This document shows positions 10,157 through 17,437 of a DNA stretch of 64,000 bases, in pieces. The DNA is from Streptomyces sp. NBC_00273 (lineage in GTDB: Bacteria > Actinomycetota > Actinomycetes > Streptomycetales > Streptomycetaceae), in assembly GCF_036178145.1 (NCBI RefSeq), contig NZ_CP108067.1:5270001-5334000 (forward strand). The letters run 5' to 3'. The position numbers were made by a program, and so were the translations under genes. Position 1 is the first letter of the stretch. Every line of letters starts with the position of its first letter. Under the pieces are notes generated by a model. It saw nothing but the letters and a program-made list of their open reading frames with translations, ran no database searches and was not told where the DNA came from.

Positions 10157-10582
10157 TCAGGAACGCCCACTCGGAAGCAGAGGTTCCAACTCGTCCCAGC
10201 GGCGGATTTCGCATCCGTTGGTCCGCCGAAACGTGGCGTCCACCTTGTAGCCGTTCCAGGTACCGGTGATTCGGGCGGTGGCCGGGCCCCCGTACTGCAT
10301 GCTGCAGATCTGCCGCTTGGAGATGGGGGCGAAGGGGTCCCTCCCCTCGCGGGCGAACTGATCCAGCCGGGCGCAGGCCCCTTCCGCCTCCGGGTGGTCG
10401 CCGCCGGCGGGGCCGCATTCGAGCCGGTACTCCCGGTCCAAACGGCGGTTTCCGGTGTCTGCCATGGCGATGGTGAGGCGGTCGGGCGTCGCCAGCAGCT
10501 GGCCCAGCGGGAGCGGGGGCAACGGCCCGGCCACCGAGGCGGCCAGGGCGGAGGTGACGGCGAAGGCGGCGAGACGCAGCAT
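10157..10582 (-). CDS. Secreted SSI-family (subtilisin inhibitor-like) protease inhibitor
   Basis: The 141-residue product has a signal-peptide-like N-terminus (about 1-20) and the SSI fold signature: CGPAGGDHPEAEGAC (Cys56, Cys70), then KRQICSMQYGGP (Cys93) and the conserved GTWNGYKV...TNGCEIRRW block (Cys124). The four cysteines would form the two family disulfides. The reactive loop directly follows Cys93, with Met95 aligned to the P1 methionine of classical SSI, which suggests inhibition of subtilisin-like proteases. The ATG at 10582 is preferred to an upstream start because it opens the signal peptide and has GGAG upstream. Confidence 0.85.
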   Translation of the reverse strand: MLRLAAFAVTSALAASVAGPLPPLPLGQLLATPDRLTIAMADTGNRRLDREYRLECGPAGGDHPEAEGACARLDQFAREGRDPFAPISKRQICSMQYGGPATARITGTWNGYKVDATFRRTNGCEIRRWDELEPLLPSGRS

Positions 10583-10770
10583 GGGGCACTCCAGGTCGTC
10601 CGTACACGTCGTACGCCTGCCCAACGACGCGGGCGCGCTGACGTTGCGTGCAGCGGCTGCTTTAAGGCTTTGCCCTCCGGCCGTCCCGCCTTGTACCGTG
10701 GGAGCGGATTGGTGAGGGGCCCTGCGCCTGTGTCATCATCTGCACGCACCCTCGTACGCGGGGGTGTGCT

Positions 10771-10861
10771 GGAGGCGTCGCCTAGTCCGGTCTATGGCGC
10801 CGCACTGCTAATGCGGTTTGGGTCTTACCGCCCATCGAGGGTTCAAATCCCTCCGCCTCCG
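10771..10861 (+). tRNA. tRNA-Ser (anticodon GCT)
   Basis: This is a 91-nt cloverleaf. The acceptor stem GGAGGCG pairs with CGCCTCC at 10854-10860, the discriminator is G, the anticodon loop contains GCT, a long class-II variable arm is present, and the T-arm has GGTTCAAATCC. CCA is not encoded. Confidence 0.95.
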
Positions 10862-10866
10862 CACCT

Positions 10867-10904
10867 CATCGAAGCCCCGGTCCTGACGGACCGGGGCTTC
10901 GATG
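10867..10904 (+). terminator. Hairpin terminator of tRNA-Ser(GCT)
   Basis: A 17-bp perfect stem (10867-10883 with 10888-10904) closes a 4-base loop (TGAC) six bases after the tRNA. No T-run follows, as is common in Streptomyces. Confidence 0.8.
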
Positions 10905-11079
10905 CGTTCCGGGGCGATCCGGTCCGCTCAGCCCTCTGCGTGAACCCATCCGGATGATCTCCATCCGGCTCGTTTCCGCAGGTCAGCAGCGGTTTGGGTA
11001 ATGGATTTCGCGTCCCGGCGAGGTCCATGTATTGTTGTTCTCGCAAGGCCAACGGGGCGAAAAACCCCGGGAAGCCCAA

Positions 11080-11152
11080 GCACTCGTAGCTTAACGGATA
11101 GAGCATCTGACTACGGATCAGAAGGTTGCAGGTTCGAATCCTGCCGAGTGCA
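11080..11152 (+). tRNA. tRNA-Arg (anticodon ACG), attachment site of the integrated element
   Basis: This is a 73-nt cloverleaf with GCACTCG pairing to CGAGTGC at 11145-11151, discriminator A, anticodon ACG (read as ICG after TadA editing) and T-arm GGTTCGAATCC. Its 3' half from 11116 is repeated at 13966-14004, so the gene overlaps attL and its 3' end was regenerated by the inserted element. The tRNA itself is intact. Confidence 0.95.
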
Positions 11153-11154
11153 CA
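11116..11154 (+). repeat. attL core: 39-bp direct repeat at the tRNA-Arg 3' end
   Basis: The repeat runs from the anticodon stem to two bases beyond the tRNA, and is identical at 13966-14004. Five bases further upstream match with one mismatch (CTACG here, CTACA at attR). Confidence 0.92.
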
Positions 11155-11160
11155 CAGGCT

Positions 11161-11193
11161 AGAAGCCCCCTGGAGATTCTCCAGGGGGCTTCT
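11161..11193 (+). terminator. Hairpin terminator after tRNA-Arg, inside the element
   Basis: A 16-bp inverted repeat around AGAAGCCCCCTGGAGA lies nine bases after the tRNA. Because it sits inside the att repeats it must have arrived with the element; the chromosome's own terminator now lies beyond attR at 14011-14044. Confidence 0.8.
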
Positions 11194-11232
11194 AGCGTCA
11201 GCGGGTGACATTAACGTGTGAAGCCGGATCGA

Positions 11233-11946
11233 TCAGGCAGCCGGGGACTCATCCCGAGCGTCGCCTTCCTCCTCGCCGGATTCGTCAACGCCGAGTGCGT
11301 CGTCCATCCGGTCGGCGGCGGCTCGCAGTGTCGTCTGCATGACGTGTGCGTACGTATCCAGCGTCATCGTGATCGTGCTGTGCCCGAGCGTCTCCATGAT
11401 CGTGTGAGCGTCGACGACCTGTGCAAGCAGCAATGAGCGGCATGTGTGGCGCAGTCGTGCACGCGGACCCAGCGGACCTTGGCATTGCCACACAAGATCG
11501 TGAGCATCCGGTTCATGCTGCGGGGGTCGATGGCACGACCGGTCGACGTCGTGAAGATCAGTCCGCTTGGCTGGCGGGCGAGCAACGCCTCCACGCACCG
11601 CTTGGGGAGAGACACGGTACGGATGGAGCGCGCCGTCTTCGGCGTGCCGAAGATCAGCTCTTGCCGGATTCGCTGGAGGGTGCGCCGGACCCTGAGCTGC
11701 CCGTCCACCAGGTCGACGTCCGACCAGGTGAGTTCCAGGACTTCCCCGCGCCGCAGCTTGGTCGAGATCAGCAGCTGCCACAGCGCGTACAGACGGTGAG
11801 TCCGGGCGTACTTCAGGACTCCGCACTTCCGTTGCGACCAGGGGATGCACTTCTTCGCGTTTCACGGTGGGTGTCTCCACGAGCCGGGCGACGTTGCGCG
11901 CCACGAGTACTTCACGGACTGCCTGCTGGAGCGCCGAGCGGAGCAC
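11233..11946 (-). pseudogene. Tyrosine recombinase (phage-type integrase) pseudogene
   Basis: Integrase sequence is spread over two frames. An N-terminal piece (SALQQAVREVLVARNVARLVETPTV) is in one frame; the catalytic middle (ARTHRLYALWQLLISTKLRRGE, then LTWSDVDLVDGQLRVRRTLQ and TPKTARSIRTVSLP) is in another; the end (LRHTCRSLLLAQVVDAHTIM, then ETLGHSTITMTLDTYAHVM) returns to the first. At about 11453 a single base is missing between the codons for HD and LRH, which would restore the HxxR box. A stop lies just upstream of the first piece, so the N-terminal arm-binding domain is lost too. It lies next to attL, the normal place for the integrase of a tRNA-targeting element, and is clearly inactive. 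Confidence 0.88.
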
Positions 11947-11954
11947 GGCGTTTC

Positions 11955-12394
11955 ATGGTCCGCGACGGGGAGGTCACCGCCGCGACGATAACGCTTACGT
12001 CTGACGCTGAGGACGGCTTGTGGTCGAGTAAGGAACTCGCCGATCCATCCATGTTCGTGAACAAGCTGACAGTTGCTAGGACACACGCGGGACTCGACCT
12101 TGGTGGGCGGCTGCTCGATTGGGCTCGCGGCCGGGCGTAGCGTTCCGGCGCATTTTGCTCTGCCTTGACGCGTGGACGAAGAACGCGGGGCTACAGCTCA
12201 ACTACCTGAGTTATGGGTTTGAGCACGTCCGCACTGTCACGGAGGGCGGAGCGGTGAACGGCGGGCCGCGTGTATCGGGTTGGCTGGCCCAGCGTCCGGC
12301 GCGGCTCGACATGAGTCCCGGCCTGACGGATAGCACCCCCGCGCCGGCATGGATTCCGGCGGGAGGGCACCAGGCCACTGGCTGCCCCGAGTAA
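11955..12394 (+). pseudogene. GNAT-family acetyltransferase pseudogene
   Basis: Two frames carry consecutive parts of a GNAT domain: 11955-12140 encodes VRDGEVTAATITLTSDAE...MFVNKLTVARTHAGLDLGGRLLDWARGRA, which covers the acetyl-CoA-binding strand and helix, and a +1-shifted frame continues with LCLDAWTKNAGLQLNYLSYGFEHVRTV (about 12160-12240), the end of the fold. A TAG at 12138 separates them, so the gene is frameshifted. It also lacks a proper N-terminus because it abuts the integrase remnant. The C-terminal tail runs to the stop at 12392-12394. Confidence 0.7.
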
Positions 12395-12761
12395 AACGGT
12401 CGGCCCTGCCCACCGTCAGCGTGATACCGGCAAGTAGTTATGCGCAGAGCGCCAGACCTCGCTATCCACACAGAGAAGTCGCAGGTCTGCGCCGGTTGGT
12501 TCCTAATTCAATCTGTGGGTAAGAAGCTTGATTTCCGTCTAGCCAAATGTCACCCTGGAGATGGGCGGTGAGGTCGCAAAGGAGCCCGTTGCAGCGCGGG
12601 CCGCTCTGATCCTGTTTTTAGAATGAAGGAAGGATCAGTAGCGATGGTAGTGCTGCACCCTGGCGCCTGCATCACTCGTGTACTTCAGGCTGGCGACGCC
12701 GCTCCAAATGTGAAAGCGATCGGATCTACCTAGGCTTGAATTGGGCGGATCGGAGGTGCTC
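12395..12761. other. Gene-free stretch upstream of the element's intact gene
   Basis: No convincing reading frame, RNA or repeat is seen. The last part (about 12610-12750) is AT-richer than the surroundings and should hold the promoter of the membrane-protein gene. A GGAGG at 12752-12756 is that gene's ribosome-binding site. Confidence 0.5.
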
Positions 12762-13697
12762 ATGTTGAATGAGGGGAATTCCGAGTGGCGTGATAATTTT
12801 ATTGCCGCCAGCCCGGATGGTGTTGAGATTCTTGACGCCAGCTCGGCCCAGGATATCGTAAGCGGATGGACTCCTGAAGATGACACCAGGAGCGATCACG
12901 TTTATCGATATTTTTCGGCGCGAAATCAAGCGCAGTGGATGAACACCGAGGACGGGAAAAGTGCTTCTAAGGGTTACGTCAAGGCTATGAGTGTGGCCGC
13001 GGCCGCTTTCATCGTCTGCCTCTGCGGAGCTGCTCTCGCTCTAATCTTCAAGGCTGGCTGGCCCGTGGGCCTCCTGATTTTCGGTGCTGGCCTGCTCATC
13101 TGCTACGCATGCTTGATGATCGGACGCTATAGGTATGAGCATGCGCGGGAAGCGGCCCGAGCTGCGTCAGATCTTGGCCACGCTCGCGGAGGTGAAGTGA
13201 GCTCCAGATGGCTGAGAGATCTTGACCTTCAAAACCTTATCGAGATCAATAGAGCGCAGATGAAGGTGTACCAGGAGCTCACCACGAGGCAAGCCAAGAT
13301 TGCCTCGCATAGTTGCTGGGCGGCAACGGTCTGCGGATTCGCAATGTTGGTTACTGGAGCCTTTATTTCTCTAAGGGTCGCAACCGATCCGGCGGCGCAG
13401 GTCGTTGTGGGTTCATTGACGGTCATTGGGACTGGTGTATCGGCTTACATTGGCAAGACATTCTTCGCGGCTCAGAAGCTAGCGATGGATCAGTTGAACC
13501 TTTACTACCGTCAGCCGCTAGTGACCAGCTATGTACTTCAAGCTGAGCGATTGACAAACAGGCTTGAGGAGGGGAGTAGTAAGCAACACGACATGGTTGA
13601 GGGTGTAGTTAAGCGGGTGTTGGCCGCGGCCCGAAATGCTTATGAGGGGGGCCAGATCAAGCGTTCAGATGACGAAGAGGCCAGCGCTAGGGAATAA
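12762..13697 (+). CDS. Four-helix membrane protein, possibly TRADD-N-associated membrane family; cargo of the tRNA-Arg element
   Basis: The 311-residue product starts at ATG 12762 (GGAGG five bases upstream), not at the TTG 12741. It has a soluble N-terminus (1-70), a first helical hairpin in the membrane (about 75-96 and 99-120), a charged middle with an amphipathic stretch (LQNLIEINRAQMKVYQELTTRQAKIASH, about 155-183), a second hairpin (184-205 and 213-233) and a soluble C-terminal helix (QLNLYYRQPLVTSYVLQAERL). The middle-to-end block resembles the membrane domain found next to TRADD-N modules in bacterial conflict systems; this is recognition from memory. Codon use is unlike neighbours (many AT-ending codons, TAA stop), pointing to transfer. 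It is the only intact gene of the element. Function unknown; membrane effector or sensor of a defence system is a guess. Confidence 0.7.
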   Translation: MLNEGNSEWRDNFIAASPDGVEILDASSAQDIVSGWTPEDDTRSDHVYRYFSARNQAQWMNTEDGKSASKGYVKAMSVAAAAFIVCLCGAALALIFKAGWPVGLLIFGAGLLICYACLMIGRYRYEHAREAARAASDLGHARGGEVSSRWLRDLDLQNLIEINRAQMKVYQELTTRQAKIASHSCWAATVCGFAMLVTGAFISLRVATDPAAQVVVGSLTVIGTGVSAYIGKTFFAAQKLAMDQLNLYYRQPLVTSYVLQAERLTNRLEEGSSKQHDMVEGVVKRVLAAARNAYEGGQIKRSDDEEASARE

Positions 13698-13965
13698 GGC
13701 TGGGGTGTGCCTTCCCTTGGAGGGGAATCCTTTGCGCCGCAGTTCGGGTTGTTGTGCTGCGACCCGCGCAGCGTGCTTCGTTGCGGTGTCGGATGTCAGC
13801 CTGCTCTGTAGAACCGATCTTCCAGTCCGGCCCCTGCCTGTGTGACATCAGCCGCTGACATCAACATCGGCGGACATCCACGGACGTCACGCAATCTCAG
13901 TGACCAGCCAGACGTGCATCTGCCGAGGGCGGTGCCAGTGTGTGTGGGAGCGGCACGCGCCTACA

Positions 13966-14004
13966 GATCAGAAGGTTGCAGGTTCGAATCCTGCCGAGTG
14001 CACA
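13966..14004 (+). repeat. attR: 39-bp repeat of the tRNA-Arg 3' half
   Basis: It is identical to 11116-11154 and preceded by CTACA instead of CTACG. No 5' half of a tRNA precedes it, so it is an attachment-site remnant and not a tRNA gene. Confidence 0.92.
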
Positions 14005-14010
14005 GCAAGG

Positions 14011-14044
14011 CTGAGGCCCCCAGGAGAAATCCTGGGGGCCTCAG
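14011..14044 (+). terminator. Original chromosomal terminator of tRNA-Arg, displaced by the element
   Basis: A 15-bp stem starting CTGAGGCCCCCAGGA (14011-14025 with 14030-14044) closes a 4-base loop directly after attR. Before insertion it would have followed the tRNA-Arg gene. Confidence 0.75.
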
Positions 14045-14213
14045 TCGTATGTCCTGACGGCCCGCCGTCTCCTCCTTGATGGGGACGGGGTCCCCCGGAG
14101 GATGTCAGGGGTGGGATGGCTCTGGCGGGGGACGTGGGCGAGGGGCTTGCCTCGGTACGGTTTGTGGAGATCGTTCGAAGCCGGGAATCCGGAGCTGGAA
14201 AACGGGGGCACTC

Positions 14214-14579
14214 ATGGGACTGTTCGGGAATGCGCACACCGTCGACCCCGTGTCGGCGCAGCGGGACTACGCGCGGCTGCTGGGGCAGGGGGAGCAGGTC
14301 CACGCCGCGTACCTGCTGATCCGGGACACGATCCTGTTCACCGACCGGCGGCTGGTGCTCGTCGACAAGCAGGGGATCACGGGGAAGAAGGTGGAGTACC
14401 ACTCCATCCCGTACCGGAGCATCACGCACTTCTCCGTCGAGACCGCCGGGCACTTCGATCTCGACGCCGAGCTCAAGATATGGATATCCGGCAGCTCGGC
14501 GCCGATCGAGAAGACCTTCACCAAGGGCGTCGACATCTACGAGGTGCAGGCGATCCTGACCCAGTTCGTCGCCCGGTAG
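14214..14579 (+). CDS. Bacterial PH-domain protein (YokE/bPH-like)
   Basis: The 121-residue product reads as a single bacterial pleckstrin-homology-like domain: an N-terminal helix (QRDYARLLGQGEQVHAAYLLIRD), then a beta-barrel pattern (TILFTDRRLVLVDKQGITGKKVEYHSIPYRSITHFSVETAG) and a C-terminal helix (VQAILTQFVAR). Such proteins are small cytosolic domains of unknown partner. The ATG at 14214 is chosen because it begins the conserved domain; there is a purine-rich GGGGG stretch upstream. It is the first chromosomal gene after attR and converges on the SMP-30 gene. Confidence 0.75.
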   Translation: MGLFGNAHTVDPVSAQRDYARLLGQGEQVHAAYLLIRDTILFTDRRLVLVDKQGITGKKVEYHSIPYRSITHFSVETAGHFDLDAELKIWISGSSAPIEKTFTKGVDIYEVQAILTQFVAR

Positions 14580-14591
14580 GCGGCCCGGCCC

Positions 14592-15503
14592 TCAGAGGAC
14601 CCGGGGCAGGCCCGTCACCGACATCACCAGGGAGTAGAGGGATGTGGTGGCGGTGATGAAGAGGCGGTTGTTCTTGGGGCCGCCGAAGGCGATGTTCGAG
14701 ACCGGTTCGGGGACGCGGAGGCGGCCGATCAGGGTGCCGTCCGCGGCGTAGCACTGGACGCCGTTCTCCATGGCGGCCGCCCACAGTCGCCCCTCGTCAT
14801 CGAAGCGGATGTTGTCGACCCCGGGGCAGGCGGCAAAGACGCGGTCGTCGGTGAGGGTGCCGTCGTCGGCAACTTTGAAGGCGCGGATGTGGCCGGCCCG
14901 GCTGTCCGCGGCGTACAGCTCGCTCTCGTCGGGGGAGAAGACCAGGCCGTTGGGGCCGAGGAAGCCGTCGGCGACGGTCCGGACCTCGCCCGTCGAGGGG
15001 TCGGCCCGGTAGAGGTTGCAGGCGCCGATCTCGCTGGGTGCGCGGTGGCCCTCGTAGTCGCTGGTGATGCCGAAGTCCGGGTCGGAGAACCAGATGGAGC
15101 CGTCCGAGCGGACGACCGCGTCGTTCGGGCTGTTGAGCCGCTTGCCGTCGATGCGGTCGGCGATCACGGTCAGGCTGCCGTCGGGTTCGGTGCGGGTGAC
15201 GCGCCGGTTGCCTTGTTCACAGGTGATCAGGCGGCCTTCGCGGTCCAGGGTGTTGCCGTTGGAGTGGCCGGCCGGGGAGCGGAAGACGGAGACCGCGCCG
15301 GTCGCCTCGTCCCAGCGCAGCATCCGGTCGTTGGGGATGTCGCTCCACACCAGTTGCCGCCAGGCGGGCAGGTAGAGCGGGCCCTCCGCCCAGCGACAGT
15401 CGTCGTGGAGCCGATCCAGCCGGGCGTCGCCGTTGGCGCAGCGGCCGGTCTGGAAGCGCTCGTCCAGAATCTCGTACAAGGCGAGGTCGGCTATGGCAGA
15501 CAT
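14592..15503 (-). CDS. SMP-30/gluconolactonase/LRE-family beta-propeller protein
   Basis: The 303-residue product has the SMP-30 six-bladed propeller pattern. The metal ligands are visible: Glu in AEGPLY (near residue 40), Asn in LNSPNDAVV (near 125), Asn in LGPNGLVFSPDE (near 180) and Asp in CPGVDNIRFDDEGRLW (near 230). The family hydrolyses sugar lactones or related esters using one divalent cation. ATG 15503 has AGGGGGAA upstream. The gene is divergent from an Lrp/AsnC regulator across a 107-bp gap, so that regulator may control it. The physiological lactone is unknown. Confidence 0.85.
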   Translation of the reverse strand: MSAIADLALYEILDERFQTGRCANGDARLDRLHDDCRWAEGPLYLPAWRQLVWSDIPNDRMLRWDEATGAVSVFRSPAGHSNGNTLDREGRLITCEQGNRRVTRTEPDGSLTVIADRIDGKRLNSPNDAVVRSDGSIWFSDPDFGITSDYEGHRAPSEIGACNLYRADPSTGEVRTVADGFLGPNGLVFSPDESELYAADSRAGHIRAFKVADDGTLTDDRVFAACPGVDNIRFDDEGRLWAAAMENGVQCYAADGTLIGRLRVPEPVSNIAFGGPKNNRLFITATTSLYSLVMSVTGLPRVL

Positions 15504-15610
15504 GATTCCCCCTGGAAGAGTCACGCCGAATCCTGTTCGGCCTGGAGGTGAGATTGCAGGATCAGGTACCGTCTTCGCAAGGGTCGACAGGCCCATGAGA
15601 GGAAGATTGC

Positions 15611-16045
15611 GTGGACGACATCGACCGTGCGCTCGTCCTGCGCCTGCAGCAGGACGCCGGCCAGTCGTACGCCGCTCTCGGCACGGCCGTCGGGCTCTCG
15701 GCGGGGGCCACCCACGAGCGGGTGCGGAAACTGCGCGAACGCGGGGTGATCCGGCGGACCACCGTCGACGTCGACCCGGCGGCCGTCGGCAGCGGAGTCC
15801 TGGCCTACGTGATGGTCGACTCCAATGCCTGGATGGGCGAGTCCGGTGCCGACTTCGCAGCGATCCCCGAGATCCAGGAGGCGCACATCATCGCGGGCAG
15901 TGCGTCCTTGCTGGTCAAGGTGCGTACGGCCTCGACCGAACAACTGCAGGACGTGCTGCGCCGCCTCTACGCCATCGACGGGGTCAGCGGTACGCACGCC
16001 ACCGTCGTCCTGGACACCTTCTTCGAGCGGCCGCTCCCGCTGTGA
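15611..16045 (+). CDS. Lrp/AsnC-family transcriptional regulator
   Basis: The 144-residue product has an N-terminal winged helix-turn-helix (DDIDRALVLRLQQDAGQSYAALGTAVGLSAGATHERVRKLRERGVIRRTTVDVD) and a C-terminal ligand-binding RAM/AsnC domain (AYVMVDSNAW...EIQEAHIIAGSASLLVKVRTAS). The family usually senses amino acids and binds as octamers or dimers. It is divergent from the SMP-30 gene and translationally coupled to the DUF2797 gene (GTGA overlap), so both are plausible targets. The GTG at 15611 follows a GGAAG. Confidence 0.87.
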   Translation: MDDIDRALVLRLQQDAGQSYAALGTAVGLSAGATHERVRKLRERGVIRRTTVDVDPAAVGSGVLAYVMVDSNAWMGESGADFAAIPEIQEAHIIAGSASLLVKVRTASTEQLQDVLRRLYAIDGVSGTHATVVLDTFFERPLPL

Positions 16046-16935
16046 CCTGGTGGTGCACCGGGATCCGGTGGAAGGACGGCCGCCCCGCCATCGGGTGGTA
16101 CGGGGAGGGGCGCGGCGAGCGGTTGAGCGAGCTCGCGTACGGGCAGCGGATCGCCTTCGCGGCACGCGGGGAGCGGCACTGCCTCGGTGTGCGGCGGGCC
16201 GGGAAACGGACGCCCTGCCCCACCGCGGATACCGTGCCGGGCCGTGCCGGGAACGCGCAGTGCCCCGAGTGCGCCCGCCTCGACCGGTCGTTCTCCGTGG
16301 CGGCCGACACCAACGCCGCTGATCCGCGCACCTATCGGGTCTACCTGGCCTGGTTCGGTCCCGGCATGGTCAAGGTCGGGATCACGGCCGAGGAGCGCGG
16401 CTCGGCCCGGCTGCTGGAGCAGGGGGCGGTGGCCTGGGCCTGGCTCGGGCGCGGTCCGCTGATGGCCACCCGGCGCACCGAGGAGCTGCTGCGGGCGGCG
16501 CTCGGGGTGCCCGACCGGATCGCGTACGCCCGTAAGCGCGGCGTACGGGCCCATTTGCCGACCGCGCCCGAGCGGGCCCGGGAGGTCGTCGAGCTGCACG
16601 CACGGGCGGCGGCGCTGCCCGGGTGGCCGGAGTCGCTGGAGCGGGTGGAGTGCGAAGTGGTCGACCACGCGGGGGCGTTCGGGCTGGACGCCCTGCCGGG
16701 CCTGCCCGGGCCGGCGCGGGTGCTCACCGAGATGGTGTCCGGCGGGTCCGTCGTGGGCCGGCTCGCGGGCGCGGCCGGTCCTGATCTGCACCTCGCGGAC
16801 GGACTCGTGGTGGACACCCGACTGTTGGCGGGCTGGGAGCTCACCGCCCCGGGGGACGAGGCCGTGACCTCCGTCCCGACCGCGCCGATCCCGTCCGCCT
16901 CCGCGGCTCCCGCCGAGCAGGGCGGGCTGTTCTGA
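16042..16935 (+). CDS. DUF2797-domain protein
   Basis: The 297-residue product has conserved blocks recognisable as DUF2797: TWWCTGIRWKDGRP at the start, a cysteine cluster (CLGVRRAGKRTPCPT then CPEC), and YRVYLAWFGPGMVKVGITAEERG with RRTEELLRAALGV. The VKVGITAEE stretch resembles a GIY-YIG-like strand, but the remainder of a nuclease site is not evident. The cysteines suggest a zinc site. The GTG at 16042 overlaps the stop of the AsnC regulator by four bases, so the two are co-expressed. Biochemical function is unknown. Confidence 0.75.
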   Translation: MTWWCTGIRWKDGRPAIGWYGEGRGERLSELAYGQRIAFAARGERHCLGVRRAGKRTPCPTADTVPGRAGNAQCPECARLDRSFSVAADTNAADPRTYRVYLAWFGPGMVKVGITAEERGSARLLEQGAVAWAWLGRGPLMATRRTEELLRAALGVPDRIAYARKRGVRAHLPTAPERAREVVELHARAAALPGWPESLERVECEVVDHAGAFGLDALPGLPGPARVLTEMVSGGSVVGRLAGAAGPDLHLADGLVVDTRLLAGWELTAPGDEAVTSVPTAPIPSASAAPAEQGGLF

Positions 16936-17098
16936 CACCGCTGGAAGGAGGTGCGGCCCAGGGCGCTGAGCACGGAGCGGGGCACGGAGCGAGGCACGGC
17001 TTGGATCATGGCGGCCATGGTCAAAACTTGGATCCCTTTGGCCTTCCGGGGCCGATTCCGGTGGACATGCCGGGGGCGCCCCGCCGAGGGTGTTCGAC

Positions 17099-17437
17099 AT
17101 GAGCATTCAGCCGGTACCGGCCTTCGAACCGCCTTACGTCATGGCCGTTTTCAGCAACATCCGCACCGACGACGACAGCGGATACCCCGAGACCCTCGCG
17201 CGGATGAAGGAGATCGTCGGGACGAACCCGGGATACCTCGGCTACGAGACCGCGCGTACCCCCGGAGGCCTCGGCATCACCGTCGCCTACTTCCGCGACC
17301 ACGAGTCCCTCACCGCGTGGCGCGAGGACCTGGAGCACCAGGCGGCCATGAAGCAGGGCCGCTCCGACTGGTACGAGAGCTACACCCTGCACGTCGCGAC
17401 CGTCGAGCGGAGTCACGGCTTTGTCCGCAACGGCTGA
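17099..17437 (+). CDS. Antibiotic-biosynthesis-monooxygenase (ABM) family protein
   Basis: The 112-residue product is a single dimeric alpha-beta-barrel domain (VMAVFSNIRTDDDSGYPETLARMKEIV...GLGITVAYFRDHESLTAWREDLEHQAAM). Family members include cofactor-independent monooxygenases and heme oxygenase-like proteins, but many are uncharacterised. ATG 17099 is preferred to GTG 17090 because GAGGG lies at a proper distance upstream. The following amidohydrolase gene starts inside its 3' end, so the pair is an operon. Confidence 0.8.
   Translation: MSIQPVPAFEPPYVMAVFSNIRTDDDSGYPETLARMKEIVGTNPGYLGYETARTPGGLGITVAYFRDHESLTAWREDLEHQAAMKQGRSDWYESYTLHVATVERSHGFVRNG

Larger units (their letters stand above)
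11116..14004. mobile_element. Small degenerate integrative element in tRNA-Arg(ACG)
   Basis: The element is bounded by a 39-bp perfect direct repeat of the tRNA-Arg 3' half. It carries an integrase pseudogene next to attL, an acetyltransferase pseudogene and one intact gene of visibly low G+C. No replication, excision or transfer gene is recognisable in its 2.9 kb. It looks like the remnant of a pSAM2/SLP1-type element or genomic island that has been largely deleted and is now immobile. The stretch 13698-13965 before attR is gene-free and contains several spaced copies of a GACATC-like hexamer (13850-13880), possibly old recombinase arm sites. Confidence 0.88.

Noticed and set aside
12211..12929. 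Several minus-strand frames over the element's middle
   Set aside because: No ribosome-binding site or protein-like composition; they overlap the GNAT remnant and the start of the membrane gene.
13934..14004. Possible second tRNA-Arg at attR
   Set aside because: Only the 3' half is present; the 5' acceptor strand and D-arm are missing, so it is an attachment repeat.
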